From CAYJLW01 sp964370965 (GTDB lineage Bacteria; Actinomycetota; Acidimicrobiia; UBA2766): a DNA stretch of 42,136 nucleotides. The position numbers were made by a program, and so were the translations under genes. The notes under the pieces are model-generated. The model was not told where the DNA came from. It made no database searches and worked only from the letters and a program-made list of their open reading frames with translations. Location: assembly GCA_964370965.1 (NCBI GenBank), contig CAYJLW010000037.1, positions 1 through 42,136 of the forward strand. The letters are read 5' to 3'. This document shows, in pieces, positions 16,161 to 23,804 of this stretch. How positions within the stretch are numbered: the first letter of the stretch is position 1; every line of letters begins with the position of its first letter.

Positions 16161-16997
16161 ATGGACCCGACCACAGGCTTCCTGCATGCTCTGACCTGGG
16201 GACTCGTCGTGGCAGGCGTCCTCCTGTCCGTCACCGTGGGCCTCCGGACACTCGCCTTGCTGACGCGCTGGCGACCGCTGACGACGCTCACGGGGCGCAC
16301 CCCACGCCTGGTCCTCCTGACGATCGACACCGCGCTTGTGATCTTGTTCCCCCGCCTCGCCCTCGCCGATCCGGGCGGGCCCCCCGTCCGTCAGTGGCTG
16401 GAACAGGCCCCCGTGGCCATCGCCCCGCCGCCTGCCAACCCCGCCCCGGACGCCGCCGCGCCGCCGCCAGGAGCCCCCGCGACCTCGGAACCGGCCGTCC
16501 CCCCGCCCTCGTCCTCCGCCCGGGCCCCGGCGGAGGAGGGCGACGTCCCGGAGGGGGACGGCCCCGACGCCCCGCTGAACTCCGACGGCTCCGACGCCGG
16601 CACCCGTGAACCGGCGCGCACGCCCGACGGCCCGAAGGGGGGTCCCTCGGCTCCGGGCCGTGGCCCCGTCACCCCTGGCCCGGCGGCCGGCCCGGCTGCT
16701 GCCGGCGACGACCGCACCACAGAGGACACACCGCCGCCGACTCCTGCGCCTGGCGCCGTCGCGACCGCCCCCGGAGAGCCCACGGCAGCACCGCCGCCGG
16801 GTGTGTACGTCGTCCGCCAGGGTGATTGCCTCTGGCGGATCGCCGCCCGCCACCTCGGCGCCGGGGCGACCCCGGCCGAGATCGACCTCGCGTGGCGGCA
16901 CATCTACGACGCCAACCGCGCCGTCATCGGCCCCGACCCCGACCTCCTCCTCCCCGGCCAGCAACTCCTCGTCGCCGGCGCCGGAGGCGCGCGATGA
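16161..16997 (+). CDS. Membrane-anchored LysM-domain protein
   Basis: This encodes 278 residues. Two N-terminal membrane helices (about 9-30, TWGLVVAGVLLSVTVGL; and 48-67, LVLLTIDTALVILFP) are followed by a ~160-residue Pro/Ala/Gly/Asp-rich linker. A C-terminal LysM domain follows (about 227-274) with GVYVVRQGDCLWRIAARHLG, HIYDANRAVIGPDPDLL and LPGQQLLV. LysM domains bind N-acetylglucosamine in peptidoglycan, so the protein probably tethers membrane and cell wall. The stop overlaps the next gene by ATGA, indicating a two-gene operon. There is no catalytic domain. Confidence 0.85.
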   Translation: MDPTTGFLHALTWGLVVAGVLLSVTVGLRTLALLTRWRPLTTLTGRTPRLVLLTIDTALVILFPRLALADPGGPPVRQWLEQAPVAIAPPPANPAPDAAAPPPGAPATSEPAVPPPSSSARAPAEEGDVPEGDGPDAPLNSDGSDAGTREPARTPDGPKGGPSAPGRGPVTPGPAAGPAAAGDDRTTEDTPPPTPAPGAVATAPGEPTAAPPPGVYVVRQGDCLWRIAARHLGAGATPAEIDLAWRHIYDANRAVIGPDPDLLLPGQQLLVAGAGGAR

Positions 16998-17821
16998 ACG
17001 CATGGGAGCTTCCGGACTCCGTCATGGTCTCCGCCCTACGGGACCCCGTCGTGGAACCGATCGGCTACGCACCCGACTCGAGCGAGGTCACGCGGCTCTG
17101 GACACCCCTGCTCGGTCCCGCTGCCGTCGCCCTCTACCGCTCCCTGGCCTCGGTGACGCCATCGGATCCGGGAACTCCCCCGTCGTCCGTCGCCACGGGC
17201 GCCGTCGCCCGCTCCCTGGGGCTCTCCCAGCGCAAGGCCCGCATCGTCCTCTCCAAGGCGATCCATCGGCTCGACTACTTCGACTTCGTCTCGGCGGCGC
17301 TCCCCGACGTCGCCGTGCGGCTGGTGGCACCACCCCTGCCCCGCCGCCTCGTGTCCCGCGTGCCGGCGCCCTGGCGCGGGCTCATCGCCACCGGGACGCC
17401 AGGAGGCACATGGTCGGCGGGCAGCCCGCGGCCTGGCGCCGCTCCCCCCCCGGCCCGTGTGACGGCGACGACCCCGAGCGGCCCTGCGCCCGCCGAAGCG
17501 CCACCCCGACCGGTGCCGCCGGATCGAGCGCCGCGCCTGCTCCTCACTGAAGCGGAGATACCGGCCTCGCTGCGGCGCAGCGCCCTCAGCCTCCTCCGCC
17601 AGGGGGTAGCGCCGGCGCTGGCAGTGCGCCAACTCGCCCGCTGGGGCGACAACGCGACCTTGGCGGCGGCCGCGGTCGACTGGGCGGCCACACTCCCGGA
17701 GGTGCGGGGGCCCGGGACAGGCCGGCACAGCGCCTCGACAGACGAGGCGGGACCGCGGGCCCGAGCCCTGCCCGCCGCTCAGAGGGCCGCGCGGGCCCGA
17801 ACAACCGATGGACGTCCGTGA
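16994..17821 (+). CDS. Protein of unknown function coupled to the LysM gene
   Basis: This encodes 275 residues starting MNAWELPDSVMVSALRDPVV. GGAGGCGCGCG just before ATG 16994 and the ATGA overlap with the LysM stop settle the start. A segment VARSLGLSQRKARIVLSKAI, followed by HRLDYFDFV, looks like a helix-turn-helix. A disordered Pro-rich middle and a second helical region (LRRSALSLLRQGVAPALAVRQLARWGD) follow. The Arg-rich C-terminus is low complexity. No known family recognised. Coupling to a cell-wall-binding protein is the only contextual hint. Confidence 0.65.
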   Translation: MNAWELPDSVMVSALRDPVVEPIGYAPDSSEVTRLWTPLLGPAAVALYRSLASVTPSDPGTPPSSVATGAVARSLGLSQRKARIVLSKAIHRLDYFDFVSAALPDVAVRLVAPPLPRRLVSRVPAPWRGLIATGTPGGTWSAGSPRPGAAPPPARVTATTPSGPAPAEAPPRPVPPDRAPRLLLTEAEIPASLRRSALSLLRQGVAPALAVRQLARWGDNATLAAAAVDWAATLPEVRGPGTGRHSASTDEAGPRARALPAAQRAARARTTDGRP

Positions 17822-17875
17822 CTCCCGCCCCCGGCGCCCGCAGCGTCGCCCGCGCCGGGCTGGCATCCTTGGCGC

Positions 17876-18673
17876 ATGGATCACGCCCCCGATGCCACGT
17901 CCGATGACGACGGCGGCGAGGGCGCGCTCGCGACCGTCGCCGCGTGGATCTCCGGAGCCCGCACACTGGTGTTCACAGGCGCGGGGGTTTCCACCGAGTC
18001 CGGGATTCCGGACTTCCGGGGTCCCCACGGCCTCTGGAAGCGCGTCGATCCCAAGCTCTTCACGATCCAGCGCTACGTCTCCGACCCGGAGGTCCGCCGG
18101 CAGTCCTGGCAACTGCGCCTGGAGAGCGAAGCATGGTCGGCGGAGCCCAACCCGGCCCACCGGGCGATTGCCGCCCTCGAACTCACCGGTGTCGCTCCCA
18201 CCGTCGTGACACAGAACATCGACGGCCTCCACCAGGCAGCCGGCTCCGGCGACGTCATCGAGGTGCATGGGACGATCCACGAGGTCGTCTGCCTGGGATG
18301 TGGAGCCCGGGGGCCCATGCGGCCCGTCCTCGATCGGGTCGAAGCCGGCGAGGAGGACCCCGCCTGTGAGAGGTGCGGGGGGATCCTGAAGTCGGCGACG
18401 ATCAGCTTCGGTCAGAACCTGGACCCCGACGTCCTCGACCGGGCCCTGCGCCTCGCCGAGTCCGCGGAGGTCTGCCTCGCCGTGGGCTCGACGCTGTCGG
18501 TCACGCCCGCCGCGTACGTCCCGATGCGAACCGTGGAGAGCGGGGGGCGTCTCGTCATCGTGAACGAGGAGCCCACCGAACTCGACCACCTGGCGGCCCT
18601 GCGACTCGAGGGCAGGGCAGGCACGCTCCTTCCGCGTCTCGTGGAGCTGGTCGCGGATCTCGGCCCCCGGTGA
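17876..18673 (+). CDS. NAD-dependent protein deacylase, Sir2 family (sirtuin)
   Basis: This encodes 265 residues with all sirtuin hallmarks: the NAD-binding TLVFTGAGVSTESGIPDFRG; the TQNIDGLHQAAGS motif; the catalytic His in VIEVHGTIHEVVCLGCGARG; two Cys pairs for structural zinc (CLGC and CERCGG); and SATISFGQNL and CLAVGSTLSVTPAA in the Rossmann fold. It removes acyl groups from protein lysines using NAD in the cytoplasm. ATG 17876 lies ~55 bases after the preceding gene. The ~25-residue acidic N-terminal extension (DHAPDATSDDDGGEG) may be unstructured. Confidence 0.93.
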   Translation: MDHAPDATSDDDGGEGALATVAAWISGARTLVFTGAGVSTESGIPDFRGPHGLWKRVDPKLFTIQRYVSDPEVRRQSWQLRLESEAWSAEPNPAHRAIAALELTGVAPTVVTQNIDGLHQAAGSGDVIEVHGTIHEVVCLGCGARGPMRPVLDRVEAGEEDPACERCGGILKSATISFGQNLDPDVLDRALRLAESAEVCLAVGSTLSVTPAAYVPMRTVESGGRLVIVNEEPTELDHLAALRLEGRAGTLLPRLVELVADLGPR

Positions 18674-18780
18674 GCAGGACACCGTCGCCGAACAGGGAAT
18701 CAAGTGTCCAGGGCGTGTGTTGTGACGGTACACTGATCGGGATTTCCACTACGCCCGTAGGACAAATCTAGGGACCCAAG

Positions 18781-19974
18781 ATGCCGACGTTCCGAGAACT
18801 CCTGGCCAGGACAAGAGCGGGGATCCGGGAGATCTCCGTCAAAGAAGCCCAGCAGGCACTGAACGCGAGCCCCGACGCCCTCTGGGTCGACGTCCGCGAG
18901 GCTGACGAGTACGAGCAGGGCGCCGTCCCCGGCGCCGTCCACATCCCCCGAGGCTTCCTCGAGATGCGCATCGAGGACTTCGCCCCCATCAAGGACACGC
19001 CCGTCGTCCTCTACTGCGCCGCCGGCATCCGCTCGGTGTTCGCCGCCAAGGCCCTCCAGGACCTGGGCTACACCGACGTCGTGTCGATGGCGGGCGGGTT
19101 CAACGGGTGGAAGGACAAGGGCGGCAAGTTCGTCATGCCCCAGGTCCTCACGCCGGAACAGAAGCGCCGCTACCACCGCCACATCCTGATGCCCGAGGTG
19201 GGCGAAGCCGGCCAGCAGAGGCTGCTCTCGTCCTCGGCCCTCCTTCTCGGCGCCGGTGGCCTCGGGTCCCCCGCCGCCCTCTACCTGGCTGCCGCCGGCG
19301 TGGGCCGCATCGGCATCGTCGACTTCGACGTCGTGGACATGTCGAACCTGCAGCGCCAGATCCTCCACGACGAGTCCCGCGTGGGCGAGCTCAAGGTCGA
19401 CTCCGCCAAACGAACCCTCCAGGGCATCAACCCCGACGTCGACGTCGAGACCTATCCCGTCCGCCTCTCGTCGGCGAACGTCATGGACATCTTCGACACG
19501 TACGACGTCGTCGTAGACGGCTGCGACAACTTCCCCACCCGCTACCTCGTGAACGACGCCTCCGTGCTCGAGGCCAAACCGGTCGTGCACGGGTCGATCT
19601 ACCGCTTCGAAGGCCAGGTGTCGGTGTTCTGGCCGGGGCGCGGTCCCTGCTACCGCTGCCTCTACCACCAGCCCCCGCCTCCGGAGCTGGCACCGAGCTG
19701 CGCCGAGGCCGGGGTCCTCGGCGTCCTGCCCGGGGTCATCGGCTCCCTGCAGGCGCTCGAAGCACTCAAGATCCTCCTGGGCGTGGGCGACCCCCTCGTG
19801 GGCAAACTCCTCACCTTCGACGCGCTCGAAAACCAGTTCCGGACGCTGAAGCTCCGCCAGGACCCCGACTGCCCCGCCTGCGGCGAGGGGGCCCGGGTGG
19901 AGCTCGTCGACTACGACGAGTACTGCATCGCCCCGAACATGTCGTCCAAGGACGTCCAGACCGCCACAGCCTGA
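18781..19974 (+). CDS. Rhodanese-MoeB/ThiF fusion: sulfur-carrier adenylyltransferase and sulfurtransferase
   Basis: This encodes 397 residues. The N-terminal rhodanese domain (about 15-118) has the active-site loop VVLYCAAGIRS with its Cys. It is followed by an E1-like adenylyltransferase (about 124-390): ALLLGAGGLGSPAALYLAAA (ATP-binding), DFDVVDMSNLQRQILH, VDGCDNFPTRYLVND, and the two zinc Cys pairs CYRC and CPAC. Such enzymes adenylate and then thiocarboxylate the C-terminus of a MoaD/ThiS/CysO-type sulfur carrier. In the common MoeZ type the rhodanese is at the C-terminus; here it leads. It could serve molybdopterin, thiamine or cysteine synthesis; thiG and thiH are 16 kb away in the window. 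Confidence 0.9.
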   Translation: MPTFRELLARTRAGIREISVKEAQQALNASPDALWVDVREADEYEQGAVPGAVHIPRGFLEMRIEDFAPIKDTPVVLYCAAGIRSVFAAKALQDLGYTDVVSMAGGFNGWKDKGGKFVMPQVLTPEQKRRYHRHILMPEVGEAGQQRLLSSSALLLGAGGLGSPAALYLAAAGVGRIGIVDFDVVDMSNLQRQILHDESRVGELKVDSAKRTLQGINPDVDVETYPVRLSSANVMDIFDTYDVVVDGCDNFPTRYLVNDASVLEAKPVVHGSIYRFEGQVSVFWPGRGPCYRCLYHQPPPPELAPSCAEAGVLGVLPGVIGSLQALEALKILLGVGDPLVGKLLTFDALENQFRTLKLRQDPDCPACGEGARVELVDYDEYCIAPNMSSKDVQTATA

Positions 19975-19999
19975 CCGCGGCGCACCAAGCTGGGCTCCG

Positions 20000-20013
20000 C
20001 CCCCGACTGGGGG
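20000..20013. terminator. Short convergent hairpin
   Basis: CCCCC-GACT-GGGGG lies in the 40-bp gap between the convergent MoeB-type and lipoprotein genes. A 5-bp perfect stem without a U tract is weak, but its position between two stop codons suits a bidirectional stop signal. Confidence 0.3.
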
Positions 20014-20014
20014 A

Positions 20015-20584
20015 TCAGAGGGAATCGAGAGCCTCCGCCACGGCCCCGGTCCCGCGCCGTGAGCCGTTCTCATCGAGGAACACGACCACGACGTTCGCCC
20101 GGCGGATTCTCGCCGGCGTGGGGCCGCTCTCGGTGAGACCCGCGACAGAGGTCACCTCACGCTCGGCGTCCGCCGCCGTGGCGAAGACGCCCACCGCCAC
20201 CTGGGCGCCATTCCCTCGGGACCGGAAAGCTGCCACCAGCCCTGACACGCGCTCGGGGTCCGTGACCGGGCGAGGACGGAGACGCTCCCCCGTGGCCCGC
20301 TCCACGGCTCCGCGCGCCCCGCCTGCCGCCAGGGTCCGGGCAACAGGGCGCGGCGACGGCCCCAGGCAGGCGGCGAGGCCGCACGCGAGAGCGGCGGCGG
20401 AGAGGATGGCGGCCCCACGAGCGCCCCGGCCCCGGGCCCTGTGCTTCCCGCTCTGTAGGGCCGCTCGGGCCCTGTGCTTCCCGCTCTGTGAGGCCGCCCG
20501 GGCCCTGTGCTTCCCGCTCTGTGAGGCCGCCCGGGCCCGAACCGGGGGAACCGGACCGCCCGGGCCCCGGGTCACGACACCCAC
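20015..20584 (-). CDS. Lipoprotein with repeat-derived N-terminal extension
   Basis: The recognisable part begins with a basic stretch and a signal, GRGARGAAILSAAALACGLA followed by AC, a lipobox Cys, then a ~120-residue mature domain. That domain includes AFRSRGNGAQVAVGVFATAA, DAEREVTSVAGLTESGPTPA and ANVVVVFLDENGSRRG; no family recognised. Between the only usable in-frame starts (GTG 20584 or 20575) and the signal lie three in-frame copies of a 33-bp repeat, translated as RAASQSGKHRA (the third copy reads AALQSGKH). Either the leader really carries these repeats or initiation is unusual. It follows pepA by 7 bases and may be co-transcribed with it. Confidence 0.6.
   Translation of the reverse strand: MGVVTRGPGGPVPPVRARAASQSGKHRARAASQSGKHRARAALQSGKHRARGRGARGAAILSAAALACGLAACLGPSPRPVARTLAAGGARGAVERATGERLRPRPVTDPERVSGLVAAFRSRGNGAQVAVGVFATAADAEREVTSVAGLTESGPTPARIRRANVVVVFLDENGSRRGTGAVAEALDSL
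20436..20538. repeat. 33-bp GC-rich tandem repeat, three copies (family B)
   Basis: Units start at 20436, 20469 and 20502, each beginning GCCCTGTGCTTCCCGCTCTG and differing by one to three bases. The 33-bp period keeps the lipoprotein frame. The same unit in the opposite orientation flanks the assembly gap at 23109, and a related 30-bp unit ends the window at 42136. Confidence 0.95.
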
Positions 20585-20591
20585 GGACCCG

Positions 20592-22073
20592 TCACGGCGT
20601 GCCCCCGGGCGGCGAAAACACCTCGACGAACTCCAGCAGCGTGCGGGTGGCGAATCCCGTGGCACCCTTCGGGACGTAGGACTCGTCGGATTCCGCGCGG
20701 GCGGGGCCGGCGATGTCGAGGTGCGCCCAGGGCACGTCGCCCACGAACTCCTGGAGGAAGAGCCCGGCCGTGAGTGCCCCGCCGTTGCGCACGCCGATGT
20801 TCTTGAGGTCGGCGACCTCCGAGTCGAGGTGCTTGCGGTACTCGGGCGGCAGGGGCAGACGCCACACGGATTCCCCGGCGCGCCGGGCGGCGGCCTCCAC
20901 GGCGCCGGCGACAGCGTCGTCGTTGGAGAGAAGGCCGGCCCACTTGTCCCCGAGGGCGACGAGGCACGCCCCGGTGAGGGTGGCGACGTCCACGATCGCG
21001 TCGGGTGCCTCCTCGGCCGCCAGGGCGAGGGCGTCAGCGAGGACGAGACGGCCTTCGGCGTCCGTGTTGAGCACTTCGACCGTCTTGGCGTTGCGGGCCG
21101 TGAAGACGTCCCCGGGCTTCACGGCAGTGCCGCTGGGCATGTTCTCCGTGGCGGGCACGATGGCGAGAACCCGCACCGGCGGCGCCAGGAAGGCGAGAGC
21201 CGACATGGCGCCGAGGACGGCGGCGGCGCCGCTCTTGTCGGTCTTCATCGTGGTCATGCTCTCGGCCGTCTTCAGCGAGAGACCGCCGGAGTCGAAGGTG
21301 ATCCCCTTGCCCACGAGCACAACCGTGCCGCGGACGTCGCCCGGGGGGGTGTAGGAGAGGCGGATGAGCCGCGGGGGCAGCGCGCTCCCGGCGTTCACGG
21401 CGAGGAGACCCCCGAGACGCTCCGAGCGGATCCGTTCCTCGTCCCAGACCTCGACGGCGAGCCGCTCCGACGCGAGACGCTCGGCGGCGGCGGCGAGGGC
21501 AGCGGGCGCCATGTCGCCGGCGGGGGTGTTGGCCAGGTCGCGGGCCAGCGCCGTGGCCGCGGCGTACGCCTCCCCACGCCGGACACCGCCCTCGTCGCCG
21601 CCGAGGACGGTCACCCGCTCAAGCCGAGGGTCGCCGTCCCCGGACTTGAAGCGGTCGAAACGGTAGGCGCCCAACAACGTCCCCTCGGTGACGGCCTGGC
21701 TCGCCTCCCCGAGGTTGGCGGGGAGGATCTCCGCCAGCGTCGTGGCGAGGGACACCTGGCGCGGAGCCGCCCTCGCTGCCGTTCCGGACGCCCGGCGGAG
21801 GACGTCGGGGGTGACGCTGCCGGCCTCCCCCAGGCCGACCACCACCACCACGCCCGGGCCCCCGGGCGCTCCCGGCACGACTGCCACCGAGCCCTCCTTG
21901 GCGTCGAAGCCGGTGCCGGTCAGGAAGCTGGCCAGTTCCCCGCCCGCGGCGGCGTCCACGGCCCGAGCGGACGGGGCCAGCGTGACAGCGTCGTCGTCGG
22001 CCAGCGCACCCACGACGACCCCGGACTCGCCCGCTTGCGTCGCGGGCGCCGTAGCGCAGGACACGGTGACCAT
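20592..22073 (-). CDS. pepA: Leucyl aminopeptidase (M17 family)
   Basis: This encodes 493 residues, close to the family norm of ~500. The C-terminal catalytic domain shows VGKGITFDSGGLSLK (metal-binding Lys and Asp), TDKSGAAAVLG, and the M17 signature NTDAEGRLVLADAL, which supplies metal-binding Asp and Glu and a catalytic Arg; LNTDAEG and TLTGAC are also present. It removes N-terminal residues from peptides using two metal ions in the cytoplasm. The N-terminal ~160 residues are the usual less conserved domain. ATG 22073 sits at the start of the recognisable N-terminal domain. It is divergent from the membrane protein at 22221. Confidence 0.93.
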   Translation of the reverse strand: MVTVSCATAPATQAGESGVVVGALADDDAVTLAPSARAVDAAAGGELASFLTGTGFDAKEGSVAVVPGAPGGPGVVVVVGLGEAGSVTPDVLRRASGTAARAAPRQVSLATTLAEILPANLGEASQAVTEGTLLGAYRFDRFKSGDGDPRLERVTVLGGDEGGVRRGEAYAAATALARDLANTPAGDMAPAALAAAAERLASERLAVEVWDEERIRSERLGGLLAVNAGSALPPRLIRLSYTPPGDVRGTVVLVGKGITFDSGGLSLKTAESMTTMKTDKSGAAAVLGAMSALAFLAPPVRVLAIVPATENMPSGTAVKPGDVFTARNAKTVEVLNTDAEGRLVLADALALAAEEAPDAIVDVATLTGACLVALGDKWAGLLSNDDAVAGAVEAAARRAGESVWRLPLPPEYRKHLDSEVADLKNIGVRNGGALTAGLFLQEFVGDVPWAHLDIAGPARAESDESYVPKGATGFATRTLLEFVEVFSPPGGTP

Positions 22074-22220
22074 GGAACGCGGGACCTCCCCTGGGGACGA
22101 TGCCGCCGACGATACACGGGAGGAGCGCAAAGCCCGCCCCGCCTCTTTTCCTTCAGGCCCCTCCCCGAACCGGCCGATGAGACCAAGTCGGACAAGCGCA
22201 CCGCTCCCGGGGGGCACCGC

Positions 22221-23003
22221 ATGCAAACCCACCAGCCCGGCTCCTACCCGCCGCAGAGCGCCAGCGGCTACCAGCAGCCGCAAACACCCGGCCCCGGCCG
22301 GCCCGGGTACCACCAGCCCAACCAGCAGGGCGGCGACCAGCAGCCGTCGGGCCCCGGAGGTGCGGGCAAGAAGCCCGTGAACAAGGCCGCCGTCATCGCC
22401 GCCGGCGTCGCCGTGGCGGCCGTCGTCGTCCTGGTCCTGGTCCTGGTCATGGGCAAGAAGAAGGACGACGGCAACAAGACCGCCCAGCCCGTGGCCACCG
22501 CGACCGCCACGGCGACCGCCACGGCATCGGCGAGCCCGGCGGCGTCAGCGGAGCCCACGGCCGGCGCCAGCCCCGCCGCCACGACCGCGCCGGCGTCCGA
22601 AGAGGTTGAGACGACGGAATCGAACAGCGACTCCGTCGTCCTCGAAGACGTCTACGTGGACACGACGGGCACCGTGACCGTGACCGGCAACACGGTGAGC
22701 GCCAGCGTGGGAGACATCGCCGTGAACTACGTGACGAACAGCGGCAACATCGTCGCCGTCCCCGTGAAGGTCACCGGCAACGGCAACAAGTTCAACTTCC
22801 AGTGGAAGCCGTCGGAGATGAACGTCCGGGTCCGGGATCTCATCGGCGGCCAGCTCGAGATCGGACCCCGGGGCGGCCAGCCCGCCAAGGTCGATTTCAA
22901 GGCGCGCTCCGGCGGAGCCGGAGGCGGCATCGGCGACAACGCCCCGGACGTGGGCGGCAACGGAGGCGCCGGTGGCGGCGACGTCGGGGGCCGGCGCCCG
23001 TAG
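22221..23003 (+). CDS. Single-pass membrane protein with Gln-rich cytoplasmic tail
   Basis: This encodes 260 residues. A cytoplasmic Gln/Pro/Gly-rich tail (GSYPPQSASGYQQPQTPG) leads to one membrane helix (about 53-76: AAVIAAGVAVAAVVVLVLVL, then basic GKKKDD). The outside part has a Thr/Ala repeat (TATATATA, from a hexanucleotide repeat near 22498-22525), a spacer, and a ~95-residue beta-rich domain (VVLEDVYVDTTGTVTVTGN, IAVNYVTNSGNIVAVPVKV, FNFQWKPSEMNVRVRDLIGG). It ends with a Gly-rich tail six bases before the assembly gap. No family recognised. It is probably an extracytoplasmic domain tethered to the membrane. Confidence 0.75.
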   Translation: MQTHQPGSYPPQSASGYQQPQTPGPGRPGYHQPNQQGGDQQPSGPGGAGKKPVNKAAVIAAGVAVAAVVVLVLVLVMGKKKDDGNKTAQPVATATATATATASASPAASAEPTAGASPAATTAPASEEVETTESNSDSVVLEDVYVDTTGTVTVTGNTVSASVGDIAVNYVTNSGNIVAVPVKVTGNGNKFNFQWKPSEMNVRVRDLIGGQLEIGPRGGQPAKVDFKARSGGAGGGIGDNAPDVGGNGGAGGGDVGGRRP

Positions 23004-23008
23004 CCACC

Positions 23009-23108
23009 NNNNNNNNNNNNNNNNNNNNNNNNNNNNNNNNNNNNNNNNNNNNNNNNNNNNNNNNNNNNNNNNNNNNNNNNNNNNNNNNNNNNNNNNNNNN
23101 NNNNNNNN
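23009..23108. other. Assembly gap of 100 N
   Basis: Exactly 100 unknown bases, the conventional placeholder for a gap of unknown length. Its right edge begins inside a tandem repeat unit, so the missing sequence is probably a longer array that short reads could not span. Confidence 0.99.
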
Positions 23109-23175
23109 GGGCCCGAGCGGCCCCACAGAGCGGGAAGCACACGGCCCGAGCGGCCCTACAGAGCGGGAAGCACAG
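23109..23175. repeat. Repeat family B, inverted orientation, next to the gap
   Basis: Two 33-bp units (from 23109 and 23142) carry CGAGCGGCCC and ACAGAGCGGGAAGCACA, the reverse complement of the units at 20436-20538. The second unit supplies the stop codon and last few codons (VLPAL) of the cobalamin adenosyltransferase gene. The array presumably continues into the gap. Confidence 0.93.
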
Positions 23176-23713
23176 GCTCGTGCAACGTCGTGCGGGAGGT
23201 CTCGGCGGTACGGGCGAGGAGGAACAGGAGATCCCCGGCGAGATTCAGATAGCGCAGGACGTGTGGGTTGTCGAGGTCGCCGGCTACGTGGACCGCGACC
23301 GCCTCCCGTTCCGCCCTGCGCAGGACCGTCCGGGCGAAGTCGAGCGCACTCGAGAGGCGGTTGTCCCCCGGGACGACGAACTCCGTGAGCTCCGGCAGGC
23401 CGCCCTCGTGGTCGACGACGAGAGCGCCGAGACTCTCACACATCACTGCTGTCACGGCGGTCTCCCCCGGAGTGAGCTTGTGGCGTTTCGACGGCGACGT
23501 CGCGAGCTCGGCGGCGACGACGAAGAGCTCACGCTGGATGCGCAGCACGACAGCGGCGACGTCGCCGTCGGCCTCGGCGCGGGCGAGGCCGAGAGCGGCC
23601 ACCGCCTCGTCGACGGCGCCGTAGGCACGGGGCGCCGCCGCGGACTTCGGCACCCGCCCCCCGTGCAGGAGACCGGTGGTGCCGTCGTCGCCCCGGCCGG
23701 TGTGGACCTTCAT
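23156..23713 (-). CDS. ATP:cob(I)alamin adenosyltransferase, PduO type
   Basis: This encodes 185 residues. VHTGRGDDGTTGLLHGGRV is the PduO-type ATP-binding N-terminus, followed by YGAVDEAVAALGLARA, IQRELFVVAAELA, FVVPGDNRLSSALDFARTVL RRAERE (conserved Arg and Glu of the active site) and NPHVLRYLNLAGDLLFLLAR. It transfers adenosine from ATP to the corrinoid cobalt to make coenzyme B12. The ATG at 23713 is 6 bases after a TACCCT -10 box, so the message is probably leaderless. The last codons and the stop lie in repeat family B. It fits with the CbiX/CbiC cobalamin genes at the right end of the window. Confidence 0.92.
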   Translation of the reverse strand: MKVHTGRGDDGTTGLLHGGRVPKSAAAPRAYGAVDEAVAALGLARAEADGDVAAVVLRIQRELFVVAAELATSPSKRHKLTPGETAVTAVMCESLGALVVDHEGGLPELTEFVVPGDNRLSSALDFARTVLRRAEREAVAVHVAGDLDNPHVLRYLNLAGDLLFLLARTAETSRTTLHEPVLPAL

Positions 23714-23719
23714 CCCGCC

Positions 23720-23725
23720 AGGGTA
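23720..23725 (-). promoter_or_regulatory. -10 box of a leaderless cobalamin adenosyltransferase message
   Basis: On the minus strand TACCCT (matching TAnnnT) ends six bases before the ATG at 23713, the spacing expected when transcription begins at the start codon. No convincing -35 box is seen. Confidence 0.5.
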
Positions 23726-23791
23726 TCCGCGGCCACCCGTGAAACGCCGACGCTGACGGTGAGGGCGGCTCGGTCGAGGTGGCAACCGCTG

Positions 23792-23797
23792 TACGAT
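23792..23797 (+). promoter_or_regulatory. -10 box of a leaderless methyltransferase message
   Basis: TACGAT lies seven bases before GTG 23805, so transcription should begin at or next to the start codon. It is divergent from the leaderless promoter at 23720-23725, with under 70 bases between the two. Confidence 0.55.
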
Positions 23798-23804
23798 TCC
23801 GCCG

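Noticed and set aside
18674..18780. A standard promoter for the MoeB-type gene (TACACT near 18729)
   Set aside because: No reasonable -35 at 16-18 bases and the distance to ATG 18781 is not diagnostic, so not listed.
20436..20538. A possible CRISPR array at the 33-bp repeats
   Set aside because: The units are contiguous with no unique spacers, and no cas genes are nearby.
19107..23003. A 1298-residue plus-strand frame spanning MoeB, pepA and the membrane protein
   Set aside because: Only its last part (from ATG 22221) is a gene; the rest is antisense or out of frame with clear genes.
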